From Thermasporomyces composti (GTDB lineage: Bacteria > Actinomycetota > Actinomycetes > Propionibacteriales > Actinopolymorphaceae), in NCBI RefSeq assembly GCF_003386795.1, contig NZ_QTUC01000001.1, positions 1,550,001 to 1,614,000 of the forward strand: a stretch of DNA of 64,000 nt, in the 5' to 3' direction. The notes under the pieces are model-generated. The model saw only the letters and a program-made list of their open reading frames with translations. It made no database searches and was not told where the DNA came from. How positions within the stretch are numbered: the first letter of the stretch is position 1; each line of letters opens with the position of its first letter. Positions 1 through 8,738 of this stretch are shown here, one piece after another. The translations under genes were made by a program, and so were the position numbers.

Positions 1-582
1 GCCGTCGATGCCGGGGTTGCCGCCCTCGAGGAACACCTGGACGAGGTGGTCGGCGAAGCGCCGAGCAACCCGCTGCACGGCCTCGCCGTGGCCGACTCGC
101 GCCAACGCGACCGCCGCCTGGAAGAGGTGCCCGGCGCAGTACATCTCGTGGCTGTGCGCCAGCTCGGCGTACTGCCGGTCCGGGGCCACCACCTGGTAGT
201 AGGAGTTGAGGTACCCGTCCTCCCGCTGGGCGGCCAGCAGCAGGGCGCCGACCTCGTCGACGAACGTGGCGAGCTCCTTCGACGGCGCTCGGCCGAGCTC
301 CCACGCCACCGCTTCCAGCTGCTTGTAGACGTCGGAGTCGGAGAAGCGGGGGCCACGGAACTCGACGTCGGCCTGCCCGGCCGTCAATCGGAGGTTGTCG
401 AGGTTGCCAGCCTTCTCCAGCTGCCGCAGGCCGAGCGGGATGCTCACCTCGCGGTTGATCGCCTGCCATCGGCCGAACGGACCACCGGTGAGGACGACGT
501 CCTCGATACCGAGTGGCCGATGGACAGCTCGCGAGGTCGCTGTCGGCACGGCGGGACCGCGGACCGTGGACGTGCTGGCCAT
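1..582 (-). CDS. GH127 beta-L-arabinofuranosidase, N-terminal part (truncated by window edge)
   Basis: The first 194 residues of a larger protein that continues beyond the left edge. ATG at 582 with an AAGGAG ribosome binding site just upstream. The sequence reads through a typical GH127 N-terminus: PLGIEDVVLTGGPFGRWQ, then EREDGYLNSYY-like text (QREDGYLNSYYQ) and HSHEMYCAGHLFQAAVALAR, which match the beta-L-arabinofuranosidase (HypBA1-type) (alpha/alpha)6 barrel. No signal peptide is visible, so the enzyme is probably cytoplasmic and releases L-arabinose from imported oligosaccharides. Divergent from the LacI-type regulator at 825, which is the likely repressor. The active-site cysteine and glutamate lie beyond the window, so activity cannot be judged. 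Confidence 0.85.
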   Translation of the reverse strand, partial: MASTSTVRGPAVPTATSRAVHRPLGIEDVVLTGGPFGRWQAINREVSIPLGLRQLEKAGNLDNLRLTAGQADVEFRGPRFSDSDVYKQLEAVAWELGRAPSKELATFVDEVGALLLAAQREDGYLNSYYQVVAPDRQYAELAHSHEMYCAGHLFQAAVALARVGHGEAVQRVARRFADHLVQVFLEGGNPGIDG

Positions 583-604
583 GGGACTCCTTCGCACAAG
601 CCAA

Positions 605-618
605 GGAATAGGTTTTCC
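605..618. promoter_or_regulatory. Candidate LacI-family operator
   Basis: GGAATAGGTTTTCC lies 23 bp upstream of the GH127 start in the divergent region between the GH127 gene and the LacI-type regulator. Read on the minus strand it is GGAAAACCTATTCC, matching 12 of 14 positions of the common actinobacterial LacI-type palindrome GGAAAACGTTTTCC. Position and neighbour fit repression of GH127 by the adjacent regulator; binding is inferred. Confidence 0.4.
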
Positions 619-824
619 GGCACCGTAGAAATGGGCGCGGAGCCGGTCAAGACCGATGGCACCGATCGGACGGCCGTCTCGACCCCAGGCGGCTACGGTC
701 TGCGAGCTAGACGCCAAGGATGGAAAGGAATCTGGCCAGGCTAGGGGAAGGTCGACCAGCTCACTGGGCATCCGCCGCCTACTATCCTGGCGTGAACGAA
801 CAGCACGAGGGGGAAGGAAAAGCC

Positions 825-1862
825 TTGTCCCTTTCACCCCTGGGACGCGTGCCGACGATCCGTGACGTCGCCGCGGCCGCCGGCGTGTCCATCGGCACGG
901 CCTCCAAGGCGCTCAACGGCCGCGGCAAGCTTCGGCCCGAGACGCGGGAGCGAGTCCTCGCAGCGGCTCGACAGCTCGGGTTCCGGCCCAACACCCTCGC
1001 CCAAGGCCTGCTGAGCGGACGCACCTACACCGTGGGCCTGATCACCTCGGACAGCTTCGGACGGTTCAGCATCCCGGTCATGCTGGGCGCCGAGGACGCC
1101 CTCGGCGCGGGGCAGATCTCGGTCTTCATGTGCGACACCCGGGACGACCCCATCCGCGAACGCCATCACCTGCAGACGCTGCTCGCCCGCCGTGTCGACG
1201 GGATCCTGGTGACCGGTCGGCGGACCGAGCCGCGACCCAGTATCGGCACTGAGCTCCCGGTGCCCGTCGTCTACGCCATGACGCAGTCCACCGACCCGTC
1301 CGACTTCTCCGTGATCCCCGACGACTTCGGCGGAGGACAGCTCGCCACCCGCCACCTCCTCGCCATGGGTCGACGGCGCATCGGTCACATCACCGGCCCC
1401 GAGCGCTTCCAGGCCGCACGGCTGCGCGCCGACGGGATGCGGCAGGTGCTCGCGGAGGCCGGGTACGAGATCGCCGGCGGCGGACCGCTCTTTGGCGAAT
1501 GGAGCGAGGAGTGGGGACGCCAAGGCGTCGACATCCTGCTGCGCGCCGAGCCGCGGATCGACGCGGTCTTCTGCGGGAGCGACCAGATCGCCCGAGGGGT
1601 CGCGGAGATCCTGCGCGAGCGCGGACGACGGATCCCCGACGATGTGGCCCTCGTGGGCTTCGACAACTGGGAGGCGATGGCCGTCGGCTGCCGTCCGCCA
1701 CTCACGACCGTCGACATGAACCTCGGCGAGGTCGGCCGGGTCGCCGCCGAGCACCTGCTCGCCGCCATCGCCGGCAACGCCAGCGGCGGTGGGGTCAAGG
1801 CGATCCCGTGCCAGCTCGTCGTCCGCGAGTCCACCGGGCCCGTGTCGCCTCGCGCGAACTGA
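825..1862 (+). CDS. LacI-family transcriptional regulator
   Basis: 345-residue LacI/GalR-type repressor. I chose the TTG at 825 because a strong GGGGGAAGGA ribosome binding site ends about 6 bases upstream; in-frame GTG 792, ATG 720 and GTG 849 are alternatives. N-terminal helix-turn-helix (PTIRDVAAAAGVSIGTASKALNGRGKL, split here for length) is followed by the periplasmic-binding-protein-like effector domain (YTVGLITSD, VDGILVTGRR, RRIGHITGP, DAVFCGSDQIARGV, VALVGFDNW). The family binds a sugar in that domain and a palindromic operator with the HTH. Divergent from GH127 and close to GH51 and an arabinonate-type dehydratase, so an arabinose-containing oligosaccharide effector is a reasonable inference. 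Confidence 0.85.
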   Translation: MSLSPLGRVPTIRDVAAAAGVSIGTASKALNGRGKLRPETRERVLAAARQLGFRPNTLAQGLLSGRTYTVGLITSDSFGRFSIPVMLGAEDALGAGQISVFMCDTRDDPIRERHHLQTLLARRVDGILVTGRRTEPRPSIGTELPVPVVYAMTQSTDPSDFSVIPDDFGGGQLATRHLLAMGRRRIGHITGPERFQAARLRADGMRQVLAEAGYEIAGGGPLFGEWSEEWGRQGVDILLRAEPRIDAVFCGSDQIARGVAEILRERGRRIPDDVALVGFDNWEAMAVGCRPPLTTVDMNLGEVGRVAAEHLLAAIAGNASGGGVKAIPCQLVVRESTGPVSPRAN

Positions 1863-1922
1863 CTCCCTCAGCGGGCCGGCGGGGGCAGCGGTCCCGTCCG
1901 CCGTGACGACAGTCCTCGTCCG

Positions 1923-2951
1923 TCAGGGCAGCAGCAGCACCTTGCGGAGGTTCGGTGGCCGCTCGCGCAGCGTCGCCAACGCGAGCGCGACGTCCTTGAC
2001 GGCGAAGCGGTGGCTGACCAGCGGCGCGAGGTCGAGCAGCCCTTGGTTGAACATCGTGACGGCGTGCTCCCACGCCCGGGCGGAGGCGCCGAAGATGCCC
2101 TGCACCCGCAGGTGCTTCAGCACGATGTCGGTGAGGTCGCCCTCGGCCGGCTCCCCCGGGATGCCCTCGAGGATGACGGTGCCGCCGCGCCGGGCGGCCG
2201 CCACGGCCATCCGCGCGGACGTCGGTCGGGACCCGGCCTCGACCACGACGTCGGCGTCGCACGTCCAGCCCGGCTCCGTCGCCTCGGCGGTGCTCACGCA
2301 CCGCGTCGCGCCCCACGCTTGGCCGAGCTCTCGGCCGCTCGGGCTGTCGCCGATGAGGACCAGCTCGGCCGGACTGTACGCGGCGAGCACCTGGCACGCC
2401 ACGAGGCTGAGCGTGCCCGTGCCCACCACCGCGACACGGGAGCCGACCGCCGGGGCCGCGGCCAGGATGCCCTCGATGACGCAAGCCGACGGCTCCAGCA
2501 GCGCCGCCGCTTCCAGGTCCGCGTCGGCGCGCAGCCGGTGTACCAGGCGGGCCGGCACCGTCACGTACCCGCCGAACGCTCCGGGGTGGGTGAAGCCGGT
2601 CTCGGCATAGCCTGCCTCGCACAGGTTCGTCGCGCCCTCACGGCAGCGGGGGCAGCGACCGCAGGAGCGGAAGCCCTGCGCCACCACCGGGTCGCCGACC
2701 TCGATCCCCTCGACACCGTCGCCGAGCGCGGCGACCACGCCGGCCCACTCGTGTCCGGGTACGCAGGGATAGCGCACGTAGGCCGCTGGCCTCGTGCCGG
2801 CGAACAATTCGACGTCACTGCCGCAGATCCCCGCCGCCGCGACGCGGACCAAGACCTCCCCCGGCCCGGGCGGCGTGACGGGCCGCTCCTCGACCCCGAA
2901 GTCGTGGGGCCCTCGGACGACGACCGCGGGACTCGTCGTGGGGACGTCCAT
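1923..2951 (-). CDS. Zinc-dependent medium-chain alcohol dehydrogenase
   Basis: 342 residues, ATG at 2951 preceded by GGGAGG. MDR superfamily architecture: catalytic zinc site with GICGSDVELF (Cys about 43) and PGHEWAG (His about 67), structural zinc loop of four cysteines CGRCPRCREGATNLC (about 95-109), and NAD(P) fold with VVGTGTLSLVA. Best described as a threonine/sorbitol dehydrogenase-like polyol or sugar dehydrogenase. Sits upstream in the same direction of nothing else but directly downstream (58 bp) of the GH51 gene, so both are probably one transcript. L-arabinose 1-dehydrogenase or arabinitol dehydrogenase are plausible in this context; the substrate cannot be read from sequence. 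Confidence 0.85.
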   Translation of the reverse strand: MDVPTTSPAVVVRGPHDFGVEERPVTPPGPGEVLVRVAAAGICGSDVELFAGTRPAAYVRYPCVPGHEWAGVVAALGDGVEGIEVGDPVVAQGFRSCGRCPRCREGATNLCEAGYAETGFTHPGAFGGYVTVPARLVHRLRADADLEAAALLEPSACVIEGILAAAPAVGSRVAVVGTGTLSLVACQVLAAYSPAELVLIGDSPSGRELGQAWGATRCVSTAEATEPGWTCDADVVVEAGSRPTSARMAVAAARRGGTVILEGIPGEPAEGDLTDIVLKHLRVQGIFGASARAWEHAVTMFNQGLLDLAPLVSHRFAVKDVALALATLRERPPNLRKVLLLP

Positions 2952-3008
2952 GGCCCTCCCTGACCTCCCTCTGTCGTCACTCCTCCACCGACACCGGTCC
3001 CCGCGCGG

Positions 3009-4511
3009 TCAGTCCCTGACGTCGCTGGACAGCCGCACGAGGTTCCACGACATCGCCGGCAGCGTCACCCGCAACCGGCCGTCCGCGAGCTCGGGGACCG
3101 GCATCGACCGCGGCACCACGTTGTCCGGGTTGTCCTTGGTGTTCGTCGCGTCGCGCTCACCGTACAGGGCGAGGTGCTCCACCGGCCGGACACCGCGCAG
3201 GGCGCGCACGTCGGCCTCGACCACCAGCGGTTCCGTCAAGGATCGGTTGACGGCGAAGAGGGCGACCGCGCCGGTCTCCGGGTCCAACGTGGCCGACGCG
3301 TCGAGCTGGGGGACGGCGCCGTACTGCGCCGTCTCCACGAGCGGACCGCGCGGCTCCACCCGCAACGCGTCACCCACCCCGTGCTGGAACACCAACCGCA
3401 TCGGGTGGTACGTCGTCTGCCGCCACGCCGGACCGCCCGTCTCGGTCGTGATCGGGGCGATGACGTTGACGAGCTGGGCGAAGCACGCCATGCGCACCCG
3501 GTCGGCGTGCCGGAGCAGGCTGTTGAGCAGCGAGCCGACGACGACGGCGTCGATGAGGGAGTACTGGTCCTCGAAGAGGCTCGGTGCCACGACCCACTCG
3601 CGCGTGTCGCCAGGCTGCTGGTACCAGACGTTCCACTCGTCGTACGACAGGTGCAGCGTCTTCGAGCTGCGCAGCTTCGCCTTGACGTAGTCGGCGGTGG
3701 CGACGACCGCCTCGATCATGGCGTCCATGTCGACGCCGGAGGCCAGGAAGCTGGCGTAGTCGCCGTCCTTGGGGCGGTAGTAGGAGTGCAGCGAGACGTA
3801 GTCGACCACGTCGTAGCAGTGCTCCAGGACCTCCGCCTCCCAGGACGCGAAGGTCGGCATCCAGCGGCCGGAGCTGCCGCAGGCGACCAGCTCCAGGTCC
3901 GGGTCGACCAGCCGCATCGCCTTGGCGGTCTGCTTGGCGAGGATGCCGTACTCCCGTGCTGTCTTGTGGCCGATCTGCCATGGGCCGTCCATCTCGTTGC
4001 CCAGGCACCAGATCCGCACACGGTGCGGGTCCTTCGCGCCGTTGCGCACCCGCAGGTCGGACCAGTAGCTGCCCGAGGGATGGTTGCAGTACTCGACCAG
4101 GGCGGCGGCCTCCTCGATCCCGCGGGTGCCCAGGTTGACCGCCATCATCGGCTCGACCTTCGCTTTGCGGCACCAAGCCACGAACTCGTCGACGCCGACC
4201 TGGTTCGTCTCGATCGTCTTCCAGGCCAGGTCCAGCCGCCGCGGTCGCTGGTCCTTCGGCCCGATGCCGTCCTCCCAGCGATAGCCGGAGACGAAGTTGC
4301 CGCCCGGGTATCGGACCGTCGTCACACCGAGCTCGCGCGTCAAGGCGAGGACGTCGGTGCGGAAACCGTCCTCGTCAGCGTCTGGGTGGTCAGGCTCGTA
4401 GATGCCGCCGTAGACGCAGCGGCCGAGGTGCTCGACGAACGACCCGCGGATCCGTGGGTCGATCGCGCCGATCCGGAACGCGGGGTCGAGGGTGAGAGTC
4501 GCCTGCTCCAC
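3009..4511 (-). CDS. abfA: GH51 alpha-L-arabinofuranosidase
   Basis: 500 residues, normal for intracellular GH51 enzymes; GTG at 4511 with AAGGAG 6 bases upstream. Hallmarks: RGSFVEHLGRCVYGGIYEP at the start, TVRYPGGNFVSGYRW, acid/base Glu173 in WCLGNEMDGPWQ and nucleophile Glu292 in SYDEWNVWY, followed by a C-terminal beta-sandwich (VNRSLTEPLVVEADV, LPAMSWNLVRL). No signal peptide, so it acts in the cytoplasm, removing terminal alpha-L-arabinofuranosyl units from arabino-oligosaccharides. Followed 58 bp later by a zinc dehydrogenase. Works with GH127 to provide both alpha- and beta-arabinofuranosidase activities. Confidence 0.93.
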   Translation of the reverse strand: MEQATLTLDPAFRIGAIDPRIRGSFVEHLGRCVYGGIYEPDHPDADEDGFRTDVLALTRELGVTTVRYPGGNFVSGYRWEDGIGPKDQRPRRLDLAWKTIETNQVGVDEFVAWCRKAKVEPMMAVNLGTRGIEEAAALVEYCNHPSGSYWSDLRVRNGAKDPHRVRIWCLGNEMDGPWQIGHKTAREYGILAKQTAKAMRLVDPDLELVACGSSGRWMPTFASWEAEVLEHCYDVVDYVSLHSYYRPKDGDYASFLASGVDMDAMIEAVVATADYVKAKLRSSKTLHLSYDEWNVWYQQPGDTREWVVAPSLFEDQYSLIDAVVVGSLLNSLLRHADRVRMACFAQLVNVIAPITTETGGPAWRQTTYHPMRLVFQHGVGDALRVEPRGPLVETAQYGAVPQLDASATLDPETGAVALFAVNRSLTEPLVVEADVRALRGVRPVEHLALYGERDATNTKDNPDNVVPRSMPVPELADGRLRVTLPAMSWNLVRLSSDVRD

Positions 4512-4814
4512 GAGGCTCCTTCCGCACTGCCTTTCGTCGACGACGTTGCGCGTCCGCTCCCACCTCCGCCGGCGTCACCCGGCGAGCAGCCACCGAGGAG
4601 GGGCCACGGTGGGCACTCGAGGACCGCGTCAGCTGGAGGAACGACCGGCCGACGCCGCTGGCGAGCGATCGTAGCCGTTGTGTCGATATCACGCACGCCG
4701 TCCGGTATCTCGGACAACTGGTCTGTCCACTCTCGGCCGGGCGACTGTGCCGGCGCCACCGCCTCGCGACACCTCGCCTGCCGCTGGACGTGCGGGCCAC
4801 CGAGACGCGACAGC
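4512..4814. other. Intergenic region upstream of GH51
   Basis: About 300 bp between the GH51 start and the GH74 stop, both on the minus strand. It must hold the promoter of the GH51-dehydrogenase unit. I see the GH51 ribosome binding site next to 4511 but no convincing operator, terminator or small gene. Confidence 0.5.
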
Positions 4815-7172
4815 TCAGTCAGGGTCGGCGACGAGGATCCCGCGACCATTCGTGCCGAGGTAGACCCGGCCGTACCGGCGCGGATCACCTGTCACCACGA
4901 AGGTCTTGCCGTACTGGTGGTCGTCGTCGTTGATGCGCACCCACGACTCGCCGGTGTCGTCGGAGCGGAAGACGCCTCGGACACCGCCGATCCGGCCGAC
5001 GACGAACACCGCGGGATGGTCACGACCGAGCGCCGCTCTGCCGAAGCCCACCGCCTCCGCGGCGTCCACCCCGGGCACGGGAGCGAACGACCGTCCGCCA
5101 TCCGTCGAGCTCAGCAGGCCACCTTCCCATTTCGCGAGCCACAGGTGACCCGCCCGTCCAGGCACCGACCGCAGCTGTCCATGGCCGTGGACGAGACCGC
5201 CTCCCACCGAGCGGAACGTTCGTCCACCGTCGACGCTGCGCAGCAGCCGGGCGGTCGCCCCGTCGAAGGCGTAGAAGCGCCGCGGGTCGACGTCGTCCGC
5301 CTCGACCTCCACCCCGGGCGGCAAGCCCCGCACCGGATGCCACGTGCGTCCATCGTCGGTGGACCGAAGGAGCCTGCCGTCCTCGGTGCTCCAGACGATC
5401 GCCCGTCCGTCCGCGGAGACCGCGACGAAGCCGCCGCCAGCGGTGCCGTCCGGCTCGGACGCGAACGGTCGCCAGGTACGCCCGCCGTCCCTGGACACCG
5501 CGCCGTGCGGCGCCGAGTCCCGCAGGCCCACCCGAACCACGACCTTGGGATGCCGACCAGCGACGTCAATGCTCGTGCCCGTGGTCAGGATCGGGTCCTC
5601 GAACATCCCCGCCCGCGGCGAGACGGTCAGGCTGTCGTGACGGAACCCGCCCAGGTCGGCCACCGCGCTCAGCAGTGGGGCCCCCTCGGGTGGGCTCACC
5701 AAGTCCTTGACGGCCGTCTCCTCGATACCCTGCGACCGCACGCTCCAGTGGGTGAGCGTGCCTCGGTCGCTGGCGCTCATGTCGTCCGTGCCGAAGATCG
5801 TCGCGCCGGTGGTGTAGAGAACCCGGTCGGGGTCGAACGGGTCGACCGCCACGTCGCCGATCCACCAGCCGCCGCGCGGCGTTCCTCCCCACGCCAGGTA
5901 GGGGGCCGCGGTGATGTCGAGCCTCTGGTGCACCACTCGGAGCCGACGGGTCGAGCCGCCGGACATCGATCCATCGGACGACGACATCGATCCATCGGAC
6001 ATGGGCGGCACGCTCAGCGTGCGGACCCCCAACGGCAGCATCCGCCGCGAGTCCGTCGGGACGAGGTCCTGCCAGCTGGCGATGAAGTGCCAGTGCCGGC
6101 CGGCATCCGTCGTTCGGAACAACCCGTCCGACCCGGCCCACCGGTTGTTCGTGCTCACGACGACCGTGCCGGCAGCGGTCGGGTCGACCGCCAGGCCGGT
6201 ATAGCCGAACCCCGGTTCACCCCCGCGGTTCGGCCGGCGCGGCGTGACGTCGCGCCACCGGTCGCGACGTGGTTCCAGACGCCACACGGCCCCATCCGTC
6301 ATGCCGTTCGGTCCCGGCGCGTTGGCGTAGGTGAACCACACCGAGCCGTCCCGCGCCACGGCCGCGTGGTGCGGCAGGAGGCCACGCGGCTGCCGGGGGA
6401 CGAGCCGCCACGTCCGTCCGCCGTCGACGCTGCGGACGACACTGCCCCGTGGATCCGCCACACCCACGTAGATCGTGCCCTTCGTCAGCGGCAGGACGAA
6501 CGCGATGCCCACACCGGGCAGGCCCCGCGCCCGGAACGAGCGCACCCGCGACCAGGTGGCGCCGTAGTCGTCGCTGCGCCACAGCCCGTCGTTCCGGGTG
6601 CCGAGGTAGAGGATCCGGTTGTCGTCGGGGACGACGGCGAGCCGCTCCCCCATCGACCGGCCGTCCTCGTTCGCGCCGAGCTTGAAGGGCAGGTCCGTGC
6701 GCTCCCAGCTCCGACCCTGGTCGGACGAGCGCAAGATGGCCGCGCGACCGCCGACGGAGCTCGTGTAGCTCCCGGCCGCGAGGTAGACCCGGTTGGCGTC
6801 GACCGGGTCGGGCGCCACGCTCTCGATGCCGTAGAGGTTCCAGTCCTCCCACCCGAGCCAGTCGGTCAGGGGGACCCAGCGTTCCTCCTCGTCGTCCCAG
6901 CGGTACGCGCCCCCGATATCGGTCCGGGCGTAGGCCAGACCCGGTTGCGCGGGGCTGAACTCGATGCCGGTGACGAAGCCCCCACCGTTGACGACGACGT
7001 TGCGCCACTCGTACCGCTGGCTGGCTGGTGGTCCCTCGCGGTTCGGGGAGGGGAACAGCGCCGGCAGGCCGGGGAGCTGCGAGGTACCGAGCAGCACGAC
7101 GACGAGCGCCGTCACCAAGGCGGTGCTCCGGACTCGCGGGCTCTGGGTGCGTTGACGAAGCCAGCTCGACAT
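4815..7172 (-). CDS. Secreted GH74-type xyloglucanase / tandem beta-propeller
   Basis: 785 residues from ATG 7172 (GGGGGA upstream); in-frame GTGs directly before it and an ATG at 7373 are possible but the latter gives a long unconserved lead. N-terminal signal/anchor segment (STALVTALVVVLLGTSQLPGL). Mature part starts like GH74: YEWRNVVVNGGGFVTGIEF, YARTDIGGAYRW (Asp85, proposed catalytic), WNLYGIESVAPDPVDANRVY, LPFKLGANEDGRSMGERLAV, LYLGTRNDGLWRSDDYGATW, and later AVADLGGFRHDSL, which carries the second catalytic Asp position of the family. Many SSDQGRSW / STDDGRTW Asp-box repeats make two seven-bladed propellers. No carbohydrate-binding module follows. Expected role: extracellular endo-cleavage of xyloglucan. 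Confidence 0.85.
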   Translation of the reverse strand: MSSWLRQRTQSPRVRSTALVTALVVVLLGTSQLPGLPALFPSPNREGPPASQRYEWRNVVVNGGGFVTGIEFSPAQPGLAYARTDIGGAYRWDDEEERWVPLTDWLGWEDWNLYGIESVAPDPVDANRVYLAAGSYTSSVGGRAAILRSSDQGRSWERTDLPFKLGANEDGRSMGERLAVVPDDNRILYLGTRNDGLWRSDDYGATWSRVRSFRARGLPGVGIAFVLPLTKGTIYVGVADPRGSVVRSVDGGRTWRLVPRQPRGLLPHHAAVARDGSVWFTYANAPGPNGMTDGAVWRLEPRRDRWRDVTPRRPNRGGEPGFGYTGLAVDPTAAGTVVVSTNNRWAGSDGLFRTTDAGRHWHFIASWQDLVPTDSRRMLPLGVRTLSVPPMSDGSMSSSDGSMSGGSTRRLRVVHQRLDITAAPYLAWGGTPRGGWWIGDVAVDPFDPDRVLYTTGATIFGTDDMSASDRGTLTHWSVRSQGIEETAVKDLVSPPEGAPLLSAVADLGGFRHDSLTVSPRAGMFEDPILTTGTSIDVAGRHPKVVVRVGLRDSAPHGAVSRDGGRTWRPFASEPDGTAGGGFVAVSADGRAIVWSTEDGRLLRSTDDGRTWHPVRGLPPGVEVEADDVDPRRFYAFDGATARLLRSVDGGRTFRSVGGGLVHGHGQLRSVPGRAGHLWLAKWEGGLLSSTDGGRSFAPVPGVDAAEAVGFGRAALGRDHPAVFVVGRIGGVRGVFRSDDTGESWVRINDDDHQYGKTFVVTGDPRRYGRVYLGTNGRGILVADPD

Positions 7173-7220
7173 CACCACATCCCCCGAACGGCGGCGACCA
7201 CTCGGTGGCGCCGCCATAGA

Positions 7221-7306
7221 CAGCCCACGCCCTGGGCAGCCACACCGTGGGGCAGCCCACACCCATGGGCAGCCCACACCATAGGCAGCAGCGTGTGGTG
7301 TGGGCC
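7221..7306. repeat. Short tandem repeat upstream of GH74
   Basis: Four imperfect 16-17 bp units of the form CAGCCCACACCNTGGG start at 7221, 7237, 7253 and 7270, with a degenerate fifth start at 7286. The last full unit contains GCCCACACC (7272-7280), whose exact inverse GGTGTGGGC lies at 7297-7305, so the end of the array can also form a 9-bp stem. It is in the promoter/leader region of the GH74 gene, 49-134 bp upstream of its start. Confidence 0.8.
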
Positions 7307-7394
7307 GGAGAAAACGACGCCACCGGGCCTTCAGTCCCGCGCCGTGGTGACGAGAGCCGCGTGGGCTGGCCACCCGAGCGACCGGATCTGTGCG

Positions 7395-8738
7395 TCAGGA
7401 CGATGGCCTGTCCTGGACCGCCGCGTTCGTCCCGAATCCCGCTCTCGGCCCTGAGCTCACCGTGGGATAGCGCCCGCTCTGGTGGTTCGAGGCAGGCTCG
7501 AGGCTCCGCTCAGCCTCGGCGTCCTCTTGCTCGGCCCTCCGCAGCGCCGGCGAGGCCAGCATCCACGCGACCGTGGCCGCGACCAAGACCACGCATCCGG
7601 CTCCCACGATGTCGAGGCTGGTGGCGTCCACGAACCAACCGAACACCGCGATCCCCACAGGAGTCATCGCCGTCGAGACGACCGTGACGACGCTCTGGAC
7701 TCGGCCGAGGACGTCCGACCTCGTCCGGGTCATCAGGAGTCCGGCGAGGATCGTGTTCGACGCGCCGAAGCACACGGCGTACGCACCCACCCCCACCGAG
7801 GCCAGGACGAGATCGCGGCCGAGCGCGAACGCCACCAAGCCTGGCAACGCCGCGACCAGCCACAACGCGAGCGCCCGAGCGGGTCGCGTGGGCGTGGGCA
7901 GCACGGTGCCGATCAACCCGCCGACGATCAGTCCGGCCGCCAGACAACCACGGACGAGGCCAAGACCGGACGCGCCCCAGCCCACCTGCTCCGACCGTAG
8001 CGACAGCCCGATGGTCTCGACCGGCACCACGACCATGTTGAGCACCAGCGTCAAGATGGCGAGGGATCGGATGAGGGTGTTGCTCGCGACATAGCGGAGC
8101 CCATCGATGAACGCCCGTCCGACCCCGGTGCTCGCCTGCTGCTGCCCGATGGGGTACCGGGGCCGCACCATGACCAGGATCGCGAAACACACCAGGAAGC
8201 TGGCGCTGTTCATGACCGCCGCCAGGGCGAATCCGCCGACGGCGACCAGCACACCGCCCGCCGCGAGACCGACGGCCTCCGACGCGCTGCGGACGAACTG
8301 GCGGACCGCGGTTCCTCGGGCCAGCCGCTCACGCGGCAGCAGGGCGGCCAGGTAGCTGTTGGCGGCGGGCAGGTAGAAGGCCTCGATCGTGCCGAAGACG
8401 AGGCCGACGGCGAGCAACAGCTCCGCGGACGGCGGTGAGCCGCTCAGTGTCAACACCGCGGCCACGAGGGCGGCGACGCCGGCGAGCAGGTCGAAGAGGA
8501 GCATCACGCGCCGAGCACCGCGCAGGTCGGCGACGACCCCACCCACCAGCATGAAGACCGCTCGAGCGACACCGGGCGCGGCGAGCACGAGGCCGGCCAG
8601 CCGGGGGTCCCCGAGCTTGGCCGCCGACCAGGCGATCGCGATCCACCAGATGTTGTCGCCGATGAAGCTGAGCGCCCGGGCGGCGATGTACCCAACGAAC
8701 CGGACGTCGGTGTAGAGGGTTCGCCCCGCTCGAACCAT
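7395..8738 (-). CDS. MFS transporter (drug/metabolite exporter type)
   Basis: 447 residues from ATG 8738, chosen because AAGGGGGA lies just upstream; an in-frame ATG at 8807 would add 23 residues without homology. Twelve hydrophobic segments; FVGYIAARALSFIGDNIWWIAIAW at the N-terminus and PAANSYLAALLPRERLARG in TM4-5 loop are typical of the MefA/enterobactin-exporter-like MFS_3 branch. Sits between sugar hydrolase genes but the family usually exports macrolides or siderophores, so a direct part in sugar metabolism is not supported. The C-terminus is a charged cytoplasmic tail (RRAEQEDAEAERSLEP). Confidence 0.85.
   Translation of the reverse strand: MVRAGRTLYTDVRFVGYIAARALSFIGDNIWWIAIAWSAAKLGDPRLAGLVLAAPGVARAVFMLVGGVVADLRGARRVMLLFDLLAGVAALVAAVLTLSGSPPSAELLLAVGLVFGTIEAFYLPAANSYLAALLPRERLARGTAVRQFVRSASEAVGLAAGGVLVAVGGFALAAVMNSASFLVCFAILVMVRPRYPIGQQQASTGVGRAFIDGLRYVASNTLIRSLAILTLVLNMVVVPVETIGLSLRSEQVGWGASGLGLVRGCLAAGLIVGGLIGTVLPTPTRPARALALWLVAALPGLVAFALGRDLVLASVGVGAYAVCFGASNTILAGLLMTRTRSDVLGRVQSVVTVVSTAMTPVGIAVFGWFVDATSLDIVGAGCVVLVAATVAWMLASPALRRAEQEDAEAERSLEPASNHQSGRYPTVSSGPRAGFGTNAAVQDRPSS

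Noticed and set aside
3174..7454. Plus-strand open frame of 1426 codons
   Set aside because: Antisense to GH51 and GH74, composition Arg/His/Asp-rich without any family motif; long antisense frames are expected at this GC content.
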